Shown here piece by piece: positions 49,207 through 58,804 of a DNA stretch of 64,000 nucleotides (its first letter is position 1; every line of letters starts with the position of its first letter). The position numbers were made by a program, and so were the translations under genes. The stretch lies in NCBI RefSeq assembly GCF_010727475.1, contig NZ_AP022567.1, positions 1,984,001 through 2,048,000 of the forward strand, in the 5' to 3' direction. The stretch comes from Mycolicibacterium mageritense. Its GTDB lineage: Bacteria > Actinomycetota > Actinomycetes > Mycobacteriales > Mycobacteriaceae. The notes under the pieces were generated by a model. It was not told the origin of the DNA and made no database searches. It saw only the letters and a list, made by a program, of their open reading frames with translations.

Positions 49207-50264
49207 CGGCTCAACCCGTGCAGCCGCAGCGAGCCGCGCGCGATGTCGGCGCCGCAGCTGCGGTGCAGCGCGTTGACGGGTCCACGGCTGTAATGCCGCC
49301 AATGCCGGGCCCGGCGCAGGTGCGCATCGCCGTCGCGACCGCGGTCCACCTCGAGACCGGCCGCCTCGACGACGTCGACCGCGGCGGCCATCACCGCGAT
49401 CACGGTGTCGTCGGCAGCCAGGAACCGGCCGACGCGGTCGTCGGCCATCGCGCGCAACTGCGTCAAGGCCCGCCGAGCCCTTCGGTAACGCACGGGCGCA
49501 GCCACCGCGTCGAGCGCCGCCACCACCCGATCGAGCTCGCTGAGCTCCCGCAGCCGGGCCGTGACCGTGGCAGCGTCGGCGCCGCGGCTCGATGCGAGCA
49601 CCGCGTGCGCGATGCCGAACCGGTCGAACGTCACCAGCAGTTCCGCGCGCGCCGCGACGGACAGCGGGTGCTGCGCGGAGAGGAACGCATCCGGTGACGT
49701 CAGCTCGCAGGGTTCGGCGGCCAGCACCCGGAAGGCGTCCAGGTCATGCGCCGAGGGCGCGGCGTCGGCGAGCAGCGCGACCATCGGGGCCACGGGCACG
49801 CCCGTCAGCGCGCGCAGTTCGCCTGCGCGCCGACGCGCGGTGGCCACCGGACCGCCCGGCCCGGATCCCGCCAGGTCCGCCTTGTTGAGGACCATGAGCA
49901 CCGGCTGGTCCGCGGCCTGCAAACGGGCGATCTCCGCCCGGTCCTCGGGCTTGGCGACCTCGGTCACCACGAGCACCGCGACGTCGGCGCGACCGTCGAC
50001 CACCCGCATGCCGCAGCCCGTCAACGCGTGCGCGACGGTGCGCGCCCCCACCCCGCGACGTCCCTGCACGGCAACACTCAATGGCTGCGACACCTGTGCG
50101 CTGATCTGCCGCAGCTGTGACCGGCCATCACGGTCAGCGAACCGCTTCAGCTCGTCTGCGAAAATCGGGTGGCCTTTCCTACCTCGGTCCGGGCCACACG
50201 TCGGGCCCCCACCGAAATCGTGGCACGCCCCGGACAGGCCCGCGAACGGTTGTTTGTGCGGCAC
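49203..50264 (-). CDS. GTPase-related protein with degenerate P-loop (Rv0209-type position)
   Basis: 353 codons in the open frame; the true start is likely nearer 50172, as the first 30 residues do not look coded and an AGGTAGGAAAGG ribosome-like site precedes IFADELKRFADRDG, which would need a rare ATT start. The domain has AVQGRRGVGARTVAH, where Ala-Arg replaces the catalytic Gly-Lys, and an intact NKAD (VLNKADLAG). The C-terminal two thirds are helical. Coupled to the dynamin-like partner by 4 bases. Function unknown; a heteromeric membrane-remodelling pair is inferred. Confidence 0.75.
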   Translation of the reverse strand: MPHKQPFAGLSGACHDFGGGPTCGPDRGRKGHPIFADELKRFADRDGRSQLRQISAQVSQPLSVAVQGRRGVGARTVAHALTGCGMRVVDGRADVAVLVVTEVAKPEDRAEIARLQAADQPVLMVLNKADLAGSGPGGPVATARRRAGELRALTGVPVAPMVALLADAAPSAHDLDAFRVLAAEPCELTSPDAFLSAQHPLSVAARAELLVTFDRFGIAHAVLASSRGADAATVTARLRELSELDRVVAALDAVAAPVRYRRARRALTQLRAMADDRVGRFLAADDTVIAVMAAAVDVVEAAGLEVDRGRDGDAHLRRARHWRHYSRGPVNALHRSCGADIARGSLRLHGLSR

Positions 50265-50344
50265 CTAACAGCTGAAGGCAACTGTTGGGTATCAATCTGT
50301 ACCACGATGCGGGCACTTCGCCGTCGATGCGCCACCATGGACAA

Positions 50345-51115
50345 ATGCACGCGCGCAGGTCCGATGTCGCCGGCGGACCGGCTCCGGTGTCAGACACTGC
50401 CGGCGATCCGGCCCCCGAGCCCCACCGCCTGCCCCGGGTGACCAGCTTCCGCACCCGGCGCTCGACGCTGTCCGCAGGACAACAGGAGACCTGGGACCGC
50501 CGTTGGCCCGAGCTGGGCATGCAGGCCCGCGACGACGACTCCAAACCCGTCGTGAACCTCGACACCACGGCGTGGTTCGGCCGGTCGGCGCCCGTGGTGC
50601 TCGAGATCGGCTCAGGAACCGGGACTTCGACGCTGGCGATGGCGATGGCCGAACCAGATGTCGACGTCGTGGCCGTCGAGGTCTACCGCAAGGGCCTGGC
50701 TCAACTGCTCAGCGCCATCGACCGCGCCGGTGTCACCAACATCCGCTTGGTCCGAGGTGACGGGGTCGACGTGCTCGAGCACATGTTCGGCAGCGAGTCG
50801 TTGACCGGCGTGCGGGTGTTCTTCCCCGACCCGTGGCCCAAGGCCCGCCACCACAAGCGCCGACTGCTGCAACCGGCGACCGTCGCGCTCATCGCCGACC
50901 GGCTCCGGCCCGGCGGCATCCTGCACGCCGCCACCGACCACGCCGGCTACGCCGAACACATCGCCGAGGTCGGTGACGCCGAACCGCTGCTGCGCCGCGT
51001 CACACAAGACACCGACGGGCTGCCGATCTCGTTGCAGCGGCCCGTCACCAAATACGAGCAGAAGGCGCTCGCCGGACCCGACGTCACCGAATTGATCTGG
51101 GAGAAACGGGCGTGA
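50345..51115 (+). CDS. trmB: tRNA (guanine-N7-)-methyltransferase
   Basis: About 256 residues from the ATG at 50345; earlier ATG 50327 and TTG 50285 are also open and no strong ribosome site decides. Motif I is VLEIGSGTGTST, AVEVYRKGLAQLL follows, and FFPDPWPKARHHKRRLL is the TrmB signature. The enzyme methylates G46 of tRNAs with SAM. It overlaps the NYN-domain gene by 4 bases and is the first gene of the operon that leads to mmpL3. Divergent from the GTPase pair. Confidence 0.93.
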   Translation: MHARRSDVAGGPAPVSDTAGDPAPEPHRLPRVTSFRTRRSTLSAGQQETWDRRWPELGMQARDDDSKPVVNLDTTAWFGRSAPVVLEIGSGTGTSTLAMAMAEPDVDVVAVEVYRKGLAQLLSAIDRAGVTNIRLVRGDGVDVLEHMFGSESLTGVRVFFPDPWPKARHHKRRLLQPATVALIADRLRPGGILHAATDHAGYAEHIAEVGDAEPLLRRVTQDTDGLPISLQRPVTKYEQKALAGPDVTELIWEKRA

Positions 51116-51798
51116 GTGTGACCGAGGCGATCCAACACGACGAACAGGCCGACGAGATCGGTGTGTCCGCGGCCAGCCCGCACCGCGTGCTGCTGGTCTG
51201 GGACGCCCCCAACCTGGACATGGGTCTCGGATCCATCCTCGGCGGCAGGCCGACCGCGGCGCACCGGCCCCGGTTCGACGCGCTGGGCCGCTGGCTGCTG
51301 TCCTACACCGCCGAGCTGTCCGCCCATCAACCCGACGTGTCGCTCGAGCCCGAAGCCACCGTCTTCACCAACATCGCCCCAGGTAGCGCCGATGTCGTTC
51401 GACCGTGGGTGGAGGCGTTGCGTAACGTGGGGTTCGCCGTCTTCGCAAAACCGAAGATCGATGACGACAGCGACGTCGACAGCGACATGCTCGACCACAT
51501 TGCCCTGCGCAGAAGCGAAGGACTCGCGGCGGTGTTGGTCGCGTCGGCCGACGGACAGGCCTTCCGGCAACCGCTGGAGGACATCGCCCGCGAAGGCACG
51601 CCCGTGCAGGTGCTCGGATTTCGCGAACATGCAAGCTGGGCGCTAGCGTCGGATACCTTGGAGTTTGTCGATCTGGAGGATATTCCTGGTGTTTTCCGGG
51701 AACCGCTGCCACGGATCGGCCTGGACTCGCTACCCGAGCAGGGGGCATGGCTGCAGCCGTTCCGGCCGCTGTCATCGCTGCTGACCTCGCGTGTGTAA
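51112..51798 (+). CDS. NYN/PIN-fold protein upstream of mmpL3
   Basis: 228 residues. HRVLLVWDAPNLDMGLGSIL with the Asp-Ala-Asn motif, and DDDSDVDSDMLDHIALRR with clustered Asp, together give the acidic pocket of the NYN (PIN-like) nuclease fold; AAVLVASADGQAFRQPLEDIARE closes it. Such proteins cleave RNA or act as docking folds. It corresponds to Rv0207c in position, between trmB and mmpL3, and is conserved there. A GTG start overlaps the trmB stop. Substrate unknown. Confidence 0.85.
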   Translation: MSVTEAIQHDEQADEIGVSAASPHRVLLVWDAPNLDMGLGSILGGRPTAAHRPRFDALGRWLLSYTAELSAHQPDVSLEPEATVFTNIAPGSADVVRPWVEALRNVGFAVFAKPKIDDDSDVDSDMLDHIALRRSEGLAAVLVASADGQAFRQPLEDIAREGTPVQVLGFREHASWALASDTLEFVDLEDIPGVFREPLPRIGLDSLPEQGAWLQPFRPLSSLLTSRV

Positions 51799-51874
51799 CA
51801 ACTGCAGAAGGCCGTAAAGCTCGCCTGATAACGCGAAGTGCGGGTCATCACAAGTTTTTCAGTTAGGAGCGTAA

Positions 51875-54874
51875 GTGTTCGCCTGGTGGGGTCGAACGGT
51901 GTACCGGTTCAGGTACATCGTCATCGGTGTCATGGTGGCGCTTTGCCTCGGTGGCGGCATCTACGGGGCCGACCTGGGTAAGCACGTCACGCAAAGCGGC
52001 TTTTACGACGAGGGCAGCCAGTCGGTGCAGGCGTCGCTGATCGGCGACGAGGTGTACGGCCGCGACAGAACCAGCCACATCGTGGCGATCCTGACGCCGC
52101 CCGATGACAAGAAGGTCACCGACAAGGCGTGGCAGAAGGACGTCACGGCGGAGCTCGACAAGGTGGTCAAGGATCACCCGGACCAGATCGAGGGCTGGGT
52201 CGGCTGGCTGAAGGCTCCTGACGTCGCATCGCTCGCCGCGATGAAGACCGAGGACGGCCGCCACACCTTCATCAGCGTCCCGCTCAAGGGCGACGACGAC
52301 GACGCGATCCTGAAGAACTACCAGACCATCGAACCCGATCTGCAGCAGGTCAACGGCGGCGACATCAAGCTGGCCGGCCTCAACCCGCTGGCCAGTGAGC
52401 TGACCGGCACGATCGGCACCGACCAGAAGCGCGCCGAGTTGGCGATCGTCCCGCTGGTCGCCGTCGTGCTGTTCTTCGTGTTCGGCGGTGCGGTCGCGGC
52501 CGCGCTGCCGGCCATCATCGGCGGCCTGACCATCGCGGGCGCGTTGGGCATCCTACGGTTCACCGCCGAGTTCGGGCCCGTGCACTTCTTCGCCCAGCCC
52601 GTCGTGACCATGATGGGCTTCGGTATCGCGATCGACTACGGCCTGTTCATCGTGAGCCGGTTCCGAGAAGAACTCGCCGAGGGCTACGACACCGAAGCCG
52701 CGGTCCGAAGATCGGTGATGACATCGGGCCGCACCGTGGCCTTCTCCGCCGTCATCATCGTGGCGTCGTCGCTGCCACTGCTGCTGATCCCGCTCGGCTT
52801 CCTGAAATCGATCACGTACGCGATCATCGCGTCGGTCATGTTGGCGGCGTTCCTGTCCATCACGGTCCTGCCGGCAACTCTGGGCATCTTGGGCGCCAAC
52901 GTCGACGCGCTCGGCGTACGCACACTGCTGCGGGTGCCGTTCCTGGCCAACTGGCCTTTCTCGCGCCGGATCATCGACTGGTTCGCCGAGAAGACGCAGA
53001 AGACCAAGACCCGCGAAGAAGTCGAGCAGGGCTTCTGGGGCCGGCTGGTCAACGTCGTGATGAAGCGGCCGATCGCGTTCGCGGCGCCGATCCTCATCGT
53101 GATGACGCTGCTGGTGCTGCCCATCGGCTCGCTCGCGCTTGCCGGCATCAGTGAGAAGTACCTGCCGCCCGACAACCCGGTCCGGCAGTCTCAGGAGGAG
53201 TTCGACAGGCTCTTCCCCGGCTTCCGCACCGAGCAGATCACCCTGGTGATGAAGCGCGATGACGGCGAGAAGATCACCGATTCGCAGATCGCCGACATGC
53301 GCGCCAAGGCGCTGACGGTTTCGGGCTTCACCGATCCGGACAACAATCCGGACGCCATGTGGAAGGAACGCCCGGCCACCGACAGCGGGTCGAAGGATCC
53401 AGCGGTGCGGGTGATCCAGAACGGTCTGATCAGCCGGGGTGATGCCGCGCAGAAGGTCGACGAGCTGCGCGCGCTGCAGCCGCCACGCGGTATCTCGGTG
53501 TACGTGGGTGGTACGCCCGCGCTCGAACAGGACTCGATCCACAGCCTGTTCTCTCGGCTGCCGCTCATGGTGACGATCCTGGTCATCACCACCACGGTGC
53601 TGATGTTCCTGGCGTTCGGATCGATCGTGCTGCCGGTCAAGGCCGCGTTGATGAGCGCGCTCACCCTTGGCTCGACCATGGGCATCTTGACGTGGATGTT
53701 CATCGACGGGCACGGGTCGGGCGTGCTGAACTACACGCCGCAGCCGCTGATGGCACCGATGATCGGCCTGATCATCGCGGTGATCTGGGGCTTGTCGACC
53801 GACTACGAGGTGTTCCTGGTCTCCCGCATGGTCGAGGCCCGGGAGCGCGGCATGTCGACCGCGGAGTCCATCCGCATCGGCACCGCCACCACGGGCCGCC
53901 TGATCACCGGTGCGGCCCTGGTGCTTGCCGTCGTCGCGGGCGCGTTCGCGTTCTCCGACCTGGTGATGATGAAGTACCTGGCCTTCGGTCTGCTCATCGC
54001 GTTGCTGCTGGACGCCACGGTCATCCGAATGTTCCTGGTGCCCGCCATCATGAAGCTGCTCGGCGACGACTGCTGGTGGGCGCCGCGCTGGATGAAGCGC
54101 GTGCAGGAGGCCATCGGCCTCGGCGAGACCGAGCTGCCCGACGAGCGCAAGCGTCCCACCGTGCGGGAACCCGCCGAGGACGAGCGCGCGCTGGTCGGCG
54201 TCGGCTCACCGCCGCCCCGGCCGCTGCCGCCGCACGACCCGACCCATCCCGCGGTCGATACCCGCAACCAGCCGCCGCCACCGCGCACCAACGCGCCGTC
54301 GGCCGCAGGCACCACGCGCATGGCGCCGCCACCGCCGCCGCCCCCACCGGGGCAGCCGCCGCAGGCGCAGGACGAAGAGCCTGCCACCACGCGATTGGCC
54401 ATGGCGCGCAACGCCGTTCGCAACGCGGTGAGCAATGCCGTGAACAGCGCGACGGGCAACGCCAACGCGGCCACCCAGCGCACGCCGATGCCGACCGCGC
54501 AGCCGCAGAAGCAGCCGCCGCCACCGCCGCCCACGCCTCCGCAGCGCGAGGAACGCGAGATCGAGTCGTGGCTCGGCGCGCTGCGCGGCGGCCCGTCGGG
54601 CTCGGGTGGCGCCACTGGGCCCAAGCCCCGGCTGTCATCTGAGCCGACGACCGCGATGCCGCAGGCCCGCCCCGAGGAGAACCTGCCGACGACGGCGTTC
54701 AGCGCCCAGCGGGATCCCAACGCCCCGGATCCCACGACGGCCATCCCGAAGCCGCCCCGTCAGCGCGACGCGGACCCCTCGACCGAGAAGCTCAACACCC
54801 GCGACGAAGAGCCCAAGCGCCGTGGTGGCGGAATGAGCGCTCAGGATCTGCTGCGCCGCGAGGGCCGGCTGTAG
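51875..54874 (+). CDS. mmpL3: MmpL3, trehalose monomycolate transporter (essential cell-wall flippase)
   Basis: 999 residues with a GTG start. It has the MmpL3 plan of two porter domains and twelve helices, with proton-relay pairs Asp254-Tyr255 (GIAIDYGLFIV) and Asp643-Tyr644 (GLSTDYEVFLV), two residues lower than I recall for M. smegmatis. The cytosolic tail from about 765 is Pro-rich and repetitive (PPPPPPPPGQ and similar) and ends RGGGMSAQDLLRREGRL. It carries mycolic acid as trehalose monomycolate to the periplasm. It ends at a strong bidirectional hairpin shared with the convergent permease. Confidence 0.97.
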   Translation: MFAWWGRTVYRFRYIVIGVMVALCLGGGIYGADLGKHVTQSGFYDEGSQSVQASLIGDEVYGRDRTSHIVAILTPPDDKKVTDKAWQKDVTAELDKVVKDHPDQIEGWVGWLKAPDVASLAAMKTEDGRHTFISVPLKGDDDDAILKNYQTIEPDLQQVNGGDIKLAGLNPLASELTGTIGTDQKRAELAIVPLVAVVLFFVFGGAVAAALPAIIGGLTIAGALGILRFTAEFGPVHFFAQPVVTMMGFGIAIDYGLFIVSRFREELAEGYDTEAAVRRSVMTSGRTVAFSAVIIVASSLPLLLIPLGFLKSITYAIIASVMLAAFLSITVLPATLGILGANVDALGVRTLLRVPFLANWPFSRRIIDWFAEKTQKTKTREEVEQGFWGRLVNVVMKRPIAFAAPILIVMTLLVLPIGSLALAGISEKYLPPDNPVRQSQEEFDRLFPGFRTEQITLVMKRDDGEKITDSQIADMRAKALTVSGFTDPDNNPDAMWKERPATDSGSKDPAVRVIQNGLISRGDAAQKVDELRALQPPRGISVYVGGTPALEQDSIHSLFSRLPLMVTILVITTTVLMFLAFGSIVLPVKAALMSALTLGSTMGILTWMFIDGHGSGVLNYTPQPLMAPMIGLIIAVIWGLSTDYEVFLVSRMVEARERGMSTAESIRIGTATTGRLITGAALVLAVVAGAFAFSDLVMMKYLAFGLLIALLLDATVIRMFLVPAIMKLLGDDCWWAPRWMKRVQEAIGLGETELPDERKRPTVREPAEDERALVGVGSPPPRPLPPHDPTHPAVDTRNQPPPPRTNAPSAAGTTRMAPPPPPPPPGQPPQAQDEEPATTRLAMARNAVRNAVSNAVNSATGNANAATQRTPMPTAQPQKQPPPPPPTPPQREEREIESWLGALRGGPSGSGGATGPKPRLSSEPTTAMPQARPEENLPTTAFSAQRDPNAPDPTTAIPKPPRQRDADPSTEKLNTRDEEPKRRGGGMSAQDLLRREGRL

Positions 54875-54892
54875 TTCGCTCCGCCCAGCGTT

Positions 54893-54933
54893 GGCTCGTG
54901 TTCGACGATTTGTCGAAATGTCGAACACGAGCC
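54893..54933. terminator. Bidirectional terminator between mmpL3 and the convergent permease
   Basis: GGCTCGTGTTCGAC (54893-54906) and GTCGAACACGAGCC (54920-54933) form a perfect 14-base stem with a 13-base loop, 18 bases after the mmpL3 stop and 13 before the other gene's stop. It can serve both strands. Confidence 0.88.
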
Positions 54934-54946
54934 GACATTCGGCGGG

Positions 54947-56086
54947 TTACTCCTCGGGTTCGTCCGGTTCGGCGTCGATGATCACGCCCGCGCCGGCCTG
55001 AGCCTCCTGCCGGGCCTCCTCGGCGGACGGGTTCTCGGCCAGGAGCACGCGCACCGCGCTGTTGATCACGGCCACGGCGGGCACCGCCAACAGCGCGCCC
55101 ACGATGCCTGCCAACACACCACCACCGGCGATCGCGAGCACCACGGCCAGCGGATGGATCGACACCGCGCGGCCCATCACGAGCGGCTGCAGCACATGGC
55201 CCTCCAGCTGCTGCACGGCGATGATCAGGCCCAGCGTGATCAAGGCGTAGATGAAGCCCTTGGCCAGCAGCGCCACCACGACCGCCAGGAAGCCCGCGAT
55301 GACGGCACCGACCAGCGGGATGAACGCACCCATGAAGACCAGGGAGGCCAGCGGCAGGGCCAGGGGAATGCCCATGATCGCCAGGCCCGTGCCGATGCCG
55401 ACGGCGTCGACGAGGGCCACCAGGAACGTGGCCCGCACGTAGCCGACGAGGGAGTGGAACCCGGCCCGGCCCGCGTCGCGCACCCGTTCCCGCACGTCGA
55501 CCGGGAACACCTTGGACACGAACCCGAAGATGTTCCGGCCGCCGTGCAGCAGGAAGATCAGCGTGAACAGCATCAGCAGGGCGCCGGTGACCAGCTCGGT
55601 GAGCGTGCCCGCGGTGGACAGCGCCCCGGTGGTCAGCTTTTCCTGGTTGTTGCGCAGCGCATCGATCGCGGTGTTGCCCGCCTGGTCGATCTGTTCCTTG
55701 CTGAGGTGCGGCGGGCCGTTGATCAGCCAGTGCCGGACGCCGTCGATGCTGCGGGTCATCTGCTCGACCAGGGCCGGCGCGCCCTCGATGAACTGGCTGA
55801 CCACGAAGGTCAGGATGCCGCCGACGACCGCGATCCCGGCGAGCAGCACGAGCGCCACGGCCGCGCCGCGCGGAAATCCGTACCGGTCCATGAAGTCCAC
55901 GGCGGGCAACAGCAACGCGGTGACCATGGTGGCCAGCGCCACGGGAACCACGAGCACTTCCAACCGTTTGATCAACCACAGCACGGCGATTACGGCGGCC
56001 AGGATGATCAGCAACCGCCACGACCACGCGGCGGCCTTACGGACAAGGGGCGTTACCGATTCATAAGCAACAGAATCCGATGGCAT
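54947..56086 (-). CDS. AI-2E/PerM-family membrane protein
   Basis: 379 residues with about eight helices arranged as in AI-2E family proteins: VVPVALATMVTALLLPAVDFM early, a cytosolic or periplasmic region (about 105-160), then GIPLALPLASLVFMGAFIPLVG and the terminal QQLEGHVLQPLVMGRAVSIHPLAVVLA signature. It occupies the position of Rv0205. Family members have been linked to quorum signal export and to sodium/proton exchange; the role in mycobacteria is unknown. Convergent with mmpL3. Confidence 0.9.
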   Translation of the reverse strand: MPSDSVAYESVTPLVRKAAAWSWRLLIILAAVIAVLWLIKRLEVLVVPVALATMVTALLLPAVDFMDRYGFPRGAAVALVLLAGIAVVGGILTFVVSQFIEGAPALVEQMTRSIDGVRHWLINGPPHLSKEQIDQAGNTAIDALRNNQEKLTTGALSTAGTLTELVTGALLMLFTLIFLLHGGRNIFGFVSKVFPVDVRERVRDAGRAGFHSLVGYVRATFLVALVDAVGIGTGLAIMGIPLALPLASLVFMGAFIPLVGAVIAGFLAVVVALLAKGFIYALITLGLIIAVQQLEGHVLQPLVMGRAVSIHPLAVVLAIAGGGVLAGIVGALLAVPAVAVINSAVRVLLAENPSAEEARQEAQAGAGVIIDAEPDEPEE

Positions 56087-56158
56087 GCCGGTAGCGTAGC
56101 CGCGGCGCGCCGCAACAAGGCTGATCTGAGCGCGACCTGCGCGGTTACCCTGTAGGGC

Positions 56159-57241
56159 GTGTCACACGACGCGCCGGCACAAGCCGCCCGCGACCGGGCA
56201 GGCTCCACGCGCGGCAAGTACTGGTGGCTGCGCTGGCTGATCATCGGCATCGCGGTCACCGTGCTGGCGGTCGAGTTGGCCCTGGTGTGGGACCAGCTGG
56301 CCAAGGCCTGGAAGAGCCTGCTGTCAGCCAACTGGTGGTGGGTTTTCGCCGCGGTGCTGGCCGCGATGGCCTCGATGCACAGCTTCGCCCAGATTCAGCG
56401 CACGCTGTTGAAGTCGGCCGGTGTCCCCGTCAGGCAGTGGCGCTCGGAGGCCGCGTTCTACGCAGGCAACGCGCTGTCCACCACGATGCCGGGCGGCCCG
56501 GTGCTCTCGGCCACCTTCGTCTACCGCCAGCAGCGGATCTGGGGCGCGTCGCCGTTGGTCGCGTCGTGGCAGCTGGTGATGTCCGGCGTGCTCCAGGTGG
56601 TCGGCCTGGCCCTGCTCGGTCTCGGCGGCGCCCTGATGCTCGGCGCCAGCAAAAACCCACTGTCCCTTATCTTTTCGCTGGGCGGCCTGCTCGCCATCAT
56701 CCTGCTGGCGCAGGCCGTGGCCACCAGGCCCGAGCTGATCGACGGGATCGGCGCGAAAGTGCTGTCGTGGGCCAACTCCGTGCGCGGCAAACCCGCCGAA
56801 ACCGGGCTGGGCAAGTGGCGCGAGATCCTGCAGCAACTCGAGTCGGTCAACCTGGGCCGCCGCGACCTCGGGGTGGCGTTCAGTTGGTCCTTGTTCAACT
56901 GGATCGCCGACGTGGGCTGCCTGGCCTTCGCGTGCTACGCGGCCGGCGGGCACCCGTCGCTGGCCGGTGTCACGGTCGCGTACGCCGCCGCGCGCGCCGT
57001 CGGATCGATCCCGTTGATGCCGGGCGGCCTGCTCGTGGTCGAGGCCGTGCTGGTGCCGGGCCTGGTGTCCAGCGGTATGACGTTGGCCTCGGCGATCTCG
57101 GCGATGCTCATCTACCGCCTGGTGAGCTGGATCTTCATCTCCGCGATCGGATGGGTGGTGTTCTTCTTCATGTTCCGCACCGAGAAGGACATCGACCCGG
57201 ACGCAAGCGAACCAACAGACGACACCCCACCCGAGCCCTAG
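56159..57241 (+). CDS. YbhN-type flippase-like membrane protein (lysylphosphatidylglycerol synthase TM family)
   Basis: 360 residues, GTG start. About eight helices. The conserved loop motif is EAAFYAGNALSTTMPGGPVLSATFVYRQQ and the later LMPGGLLVVEAVLVPGLVSSGM region is shared with UPF0104/MprF flippase-domain proteins. A lipid-flipping role in the inner membrane fits a site next to mmpL3 and mmpL11. It is divergent from the permease, and begins a plus-strand run with the M23 lipoprotein 8 bases later. Corresponds to Rv0204c by position. Confidence 0.87.
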   Translation: MSHDAPAQAARDRAGSTRGKYWWLRWLIIGIAVTVLAVELALVWDQLAKAWKSLLSANWWWVFAAVLAAMASMHSFAQIQRTLLKSAGVPVRQWRSEAAFYAGNALSTTMPGGPVLSATFVYRQQRIWGASPLVASWQLVMSGVLQVVGLALLGLGGALMLGASKNPLSLIFSLGGLLAIILLAQAVATRPELIDGIGAKVLSWANSVRGKPAETGLGKWREILQQLESVNLGRRDLGVAFSWSLFNWIADVGCLAFACYAAGGHPSLAGVTVAYAAARAVGSIPLMPGGLLVVEAVLVPGLVSSGMTLASAISAMLIYRLVSWIFISAIGWVVFFFMFRTEKDIDPDASEPTDDTPPEP

Positions 57242-57249
57242 GGAGCGCC

Positions 57250-58449
57250 ATGCGGTCACCGATCCTCGTCGCGGCGCTCGCGGTCGTCCTGACGGCCTGC
57301 TCGTCGGCACGCACCCCCGAGTCGGAGTCGACCACCGCGACCTCGCCGCCACCGGCGCCGACGCCCGTGATCGCGTCGGTGGTCGCGGATCCGGTCCCGG
57401 TGCCCGCCACCGACGGCCGCACTCACCTGGCCTACGAACTCATGCTCACCAACACGATGTCGGGCAACGTCACCGTCAACTCGGTCAGCGCCATGGACGG
57501 GGACCGGGCGTTGCTGCGGCTGTCCGGGGACAGCCTCAAGTACTGGACCCGCCAGTTGGGCAACCCGGCCACCGGCACCAACGTGCTCGGGCCCGGGCAG
57601 AGCGCGTTCGTCTGGCTCGACGTCGTGGCGGCCGATCCGGAACAGCTACCCACCGGGCTGACGCACTCCGTCGACGTCACGGTCGCCAAACCGATGCCGC
57701 CGCTGATCCCGGCCAACCTCACGGAATCGGTGGGCCCGGTGTCGGTGCAGACCCGTAAGCCGGTGTCGATCTCGCCACCGCTGGCCGGTGAGGACTGGCT
57801 CGACGCCAACAGCTGCTGCGACATGACCGCGCACCGCATGGCCCTCAATCCCATCAACGGAAAGATCTGGGCCGCAGAGCGGTTCGCGATCGATTATGTG
57901 CAGCTCGACGCCCAGAACCGGCTGTTCACCGGCGAGGCGGCCAAGGTCGAGAGCTACCCGTACTTCGGCGCCGAGATCCACGCGGTCGCCGACGGACCGG
58001 TCGTCGCCGTGGTCGACGGGCTGCCCGAGCAGACCCCCGGCGTCACGCCCAGCGGGCTGACGCTGGAGCAGTACGGCGGCAATCACATCGTGCAGGATCT
58101 CGGCGACGGCAACTACGCGTTCTACGCACACCTGCAGCCGCAGAGCCTCAAGGTCAAGGTGGGCGATCAGCTCAAGACCGGCCAGGTCATCGCCGCGCTG
58201 GGCAACTCCGGCAACTCCGATGCGCCGCACCTGCACTTCCACGTGATGGACGGGCCGGATCCGTTGGCGTCCAACGGGTTACCATTCGTCCTGAAAACCT
58301 TCCGACTGGACACCCGGTTGGCCTCGGACACCGCTGTCGAAGCCGCGCTGAACGGCAAGCCGGCAGCGTTGCAGCCCGGCTTCGCCGCGCGGGACCAAAC
58401 CGAGGTCAGCCCACTGGTATTGGACGTGATGACATATGCGACGAGCTAG
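57250..58449 (+). CDS. M23-family peptidoglycan endopeptidase-like lipoprotein
   Basis: 399 residues. The lipoprotein signal VVLTACSS gives Cys17 as the lipidation site; a Pro/Thr linker follows. The LytM domain lies at about 235-350 with YGGNHIVQDLGDG (first metal region, His then Asp), a YAHL active-site turn and HLHFHV. The residues needed for zinc binding seem present. It should cut or bind peptidoglycan on the outer face of the membrane. Start ATG at 57250 follows AGGGAGC; the upstream open frame is a shadow of the flippase gene. Overlaps the next gene by 14 bases. Confidence 0.88.
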   Translation: MRSPILVAALAVVLTACSSARTPESESTTATSPPPAPTPVIASVVADPVPVPATDGRTHLAYELMLTNTMSGNVTVNSVSAMDGDRALLRLSGDSLKYWTRQLGNPATGTNVLGPGQSAFVWLDVVAADPEQLPTGLTHSVDVTVAKPMPPLIPANLTESVGPVSVQTRKPVSISPPLAGEDWLDANSCCDMTAHRMALNPINGKIWAAERFAIDYVQLDAQNRLFTGEAAKVESYPYFGAEIHAVADGPVVAVVDGLPEQTPGVTPSGLTLEQYGGNHIVQDLGDGNYAFYAHLQPQSLKVKVGDQLKTGQVIAALGNSGNSDAPHLHFHVMDGPDPLASNGLPFVLKTFRLDTRLASDTAVEAALNGKPAALQPGFAARDQTEVSPLVLDVMTYATS

Positions 58450-58804
58450 CGCCCTGGCGCTGCTGACCGACCTGGTCTGCGTGGTGGTGTTCTGCACCAT
58501 CGGGCGACGCAGCCACGCCGAGGGGCTGACCGTGAGCGGGATCGCCGAGACGGCCTGGCCGTTCTTGACCGGCACGCTGGTCGGCTGGCTCGTGTCCCGC
58601 GGCTGGCGCAAACCGACGTCGTTGGCGCCCACGGGGATTGCGGTGTGGGTCGCGACCGTCGCGGTCGGCATGCTGTTGCGCAAGGCCACGTCGGCCACCG
58701 TGGCGGGCAGTTTCATCGTGGTCGCGTCGTTGGTCACCGCGGCGCTGCTGCTGGGCTGGCGGGCGGCGTTCGCCCGCGTGGGCCGGCGCTCTCAGGCGAA
58801 CTGA
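58436..58804 (+). CDS. DUF3054 membrane protein
   Basis: 122 residues with four predicted helices, the DUF3054 pattern: ALLTDLVCVVVFCTIGRRSH, ETAWPFLTGTLVGWLVSRGW, GIAVWVATVAVGMLLRK and GSFIVVASLVTAALLLGWR. It begins within the last codons of the M23 gene and overlaps the convergent histidine kinase gene by 13 bases. Function unknown. Confidence 0.85.
   Translation: MRRASALALLTDLVCVVVFCTIGRRSHAEGLTVSGIAETAWPFLTGTLVGWLVSRGWRKPTSLAPTGIAVWVATVAVGMLLRKATSATVAGSFIVVASLVTAALLLGWRAAFARVGRRSQAN

Noticed and set aside
53200..54874. Pro-rich repeats at the mmpL3 3' end as a frameshifted or degenerate region
   Set aside because: The reading frame continues to a conserved C-terminal RRGGGMSAQDLL segment; a Pro-rich tail is normal for MmpL3.
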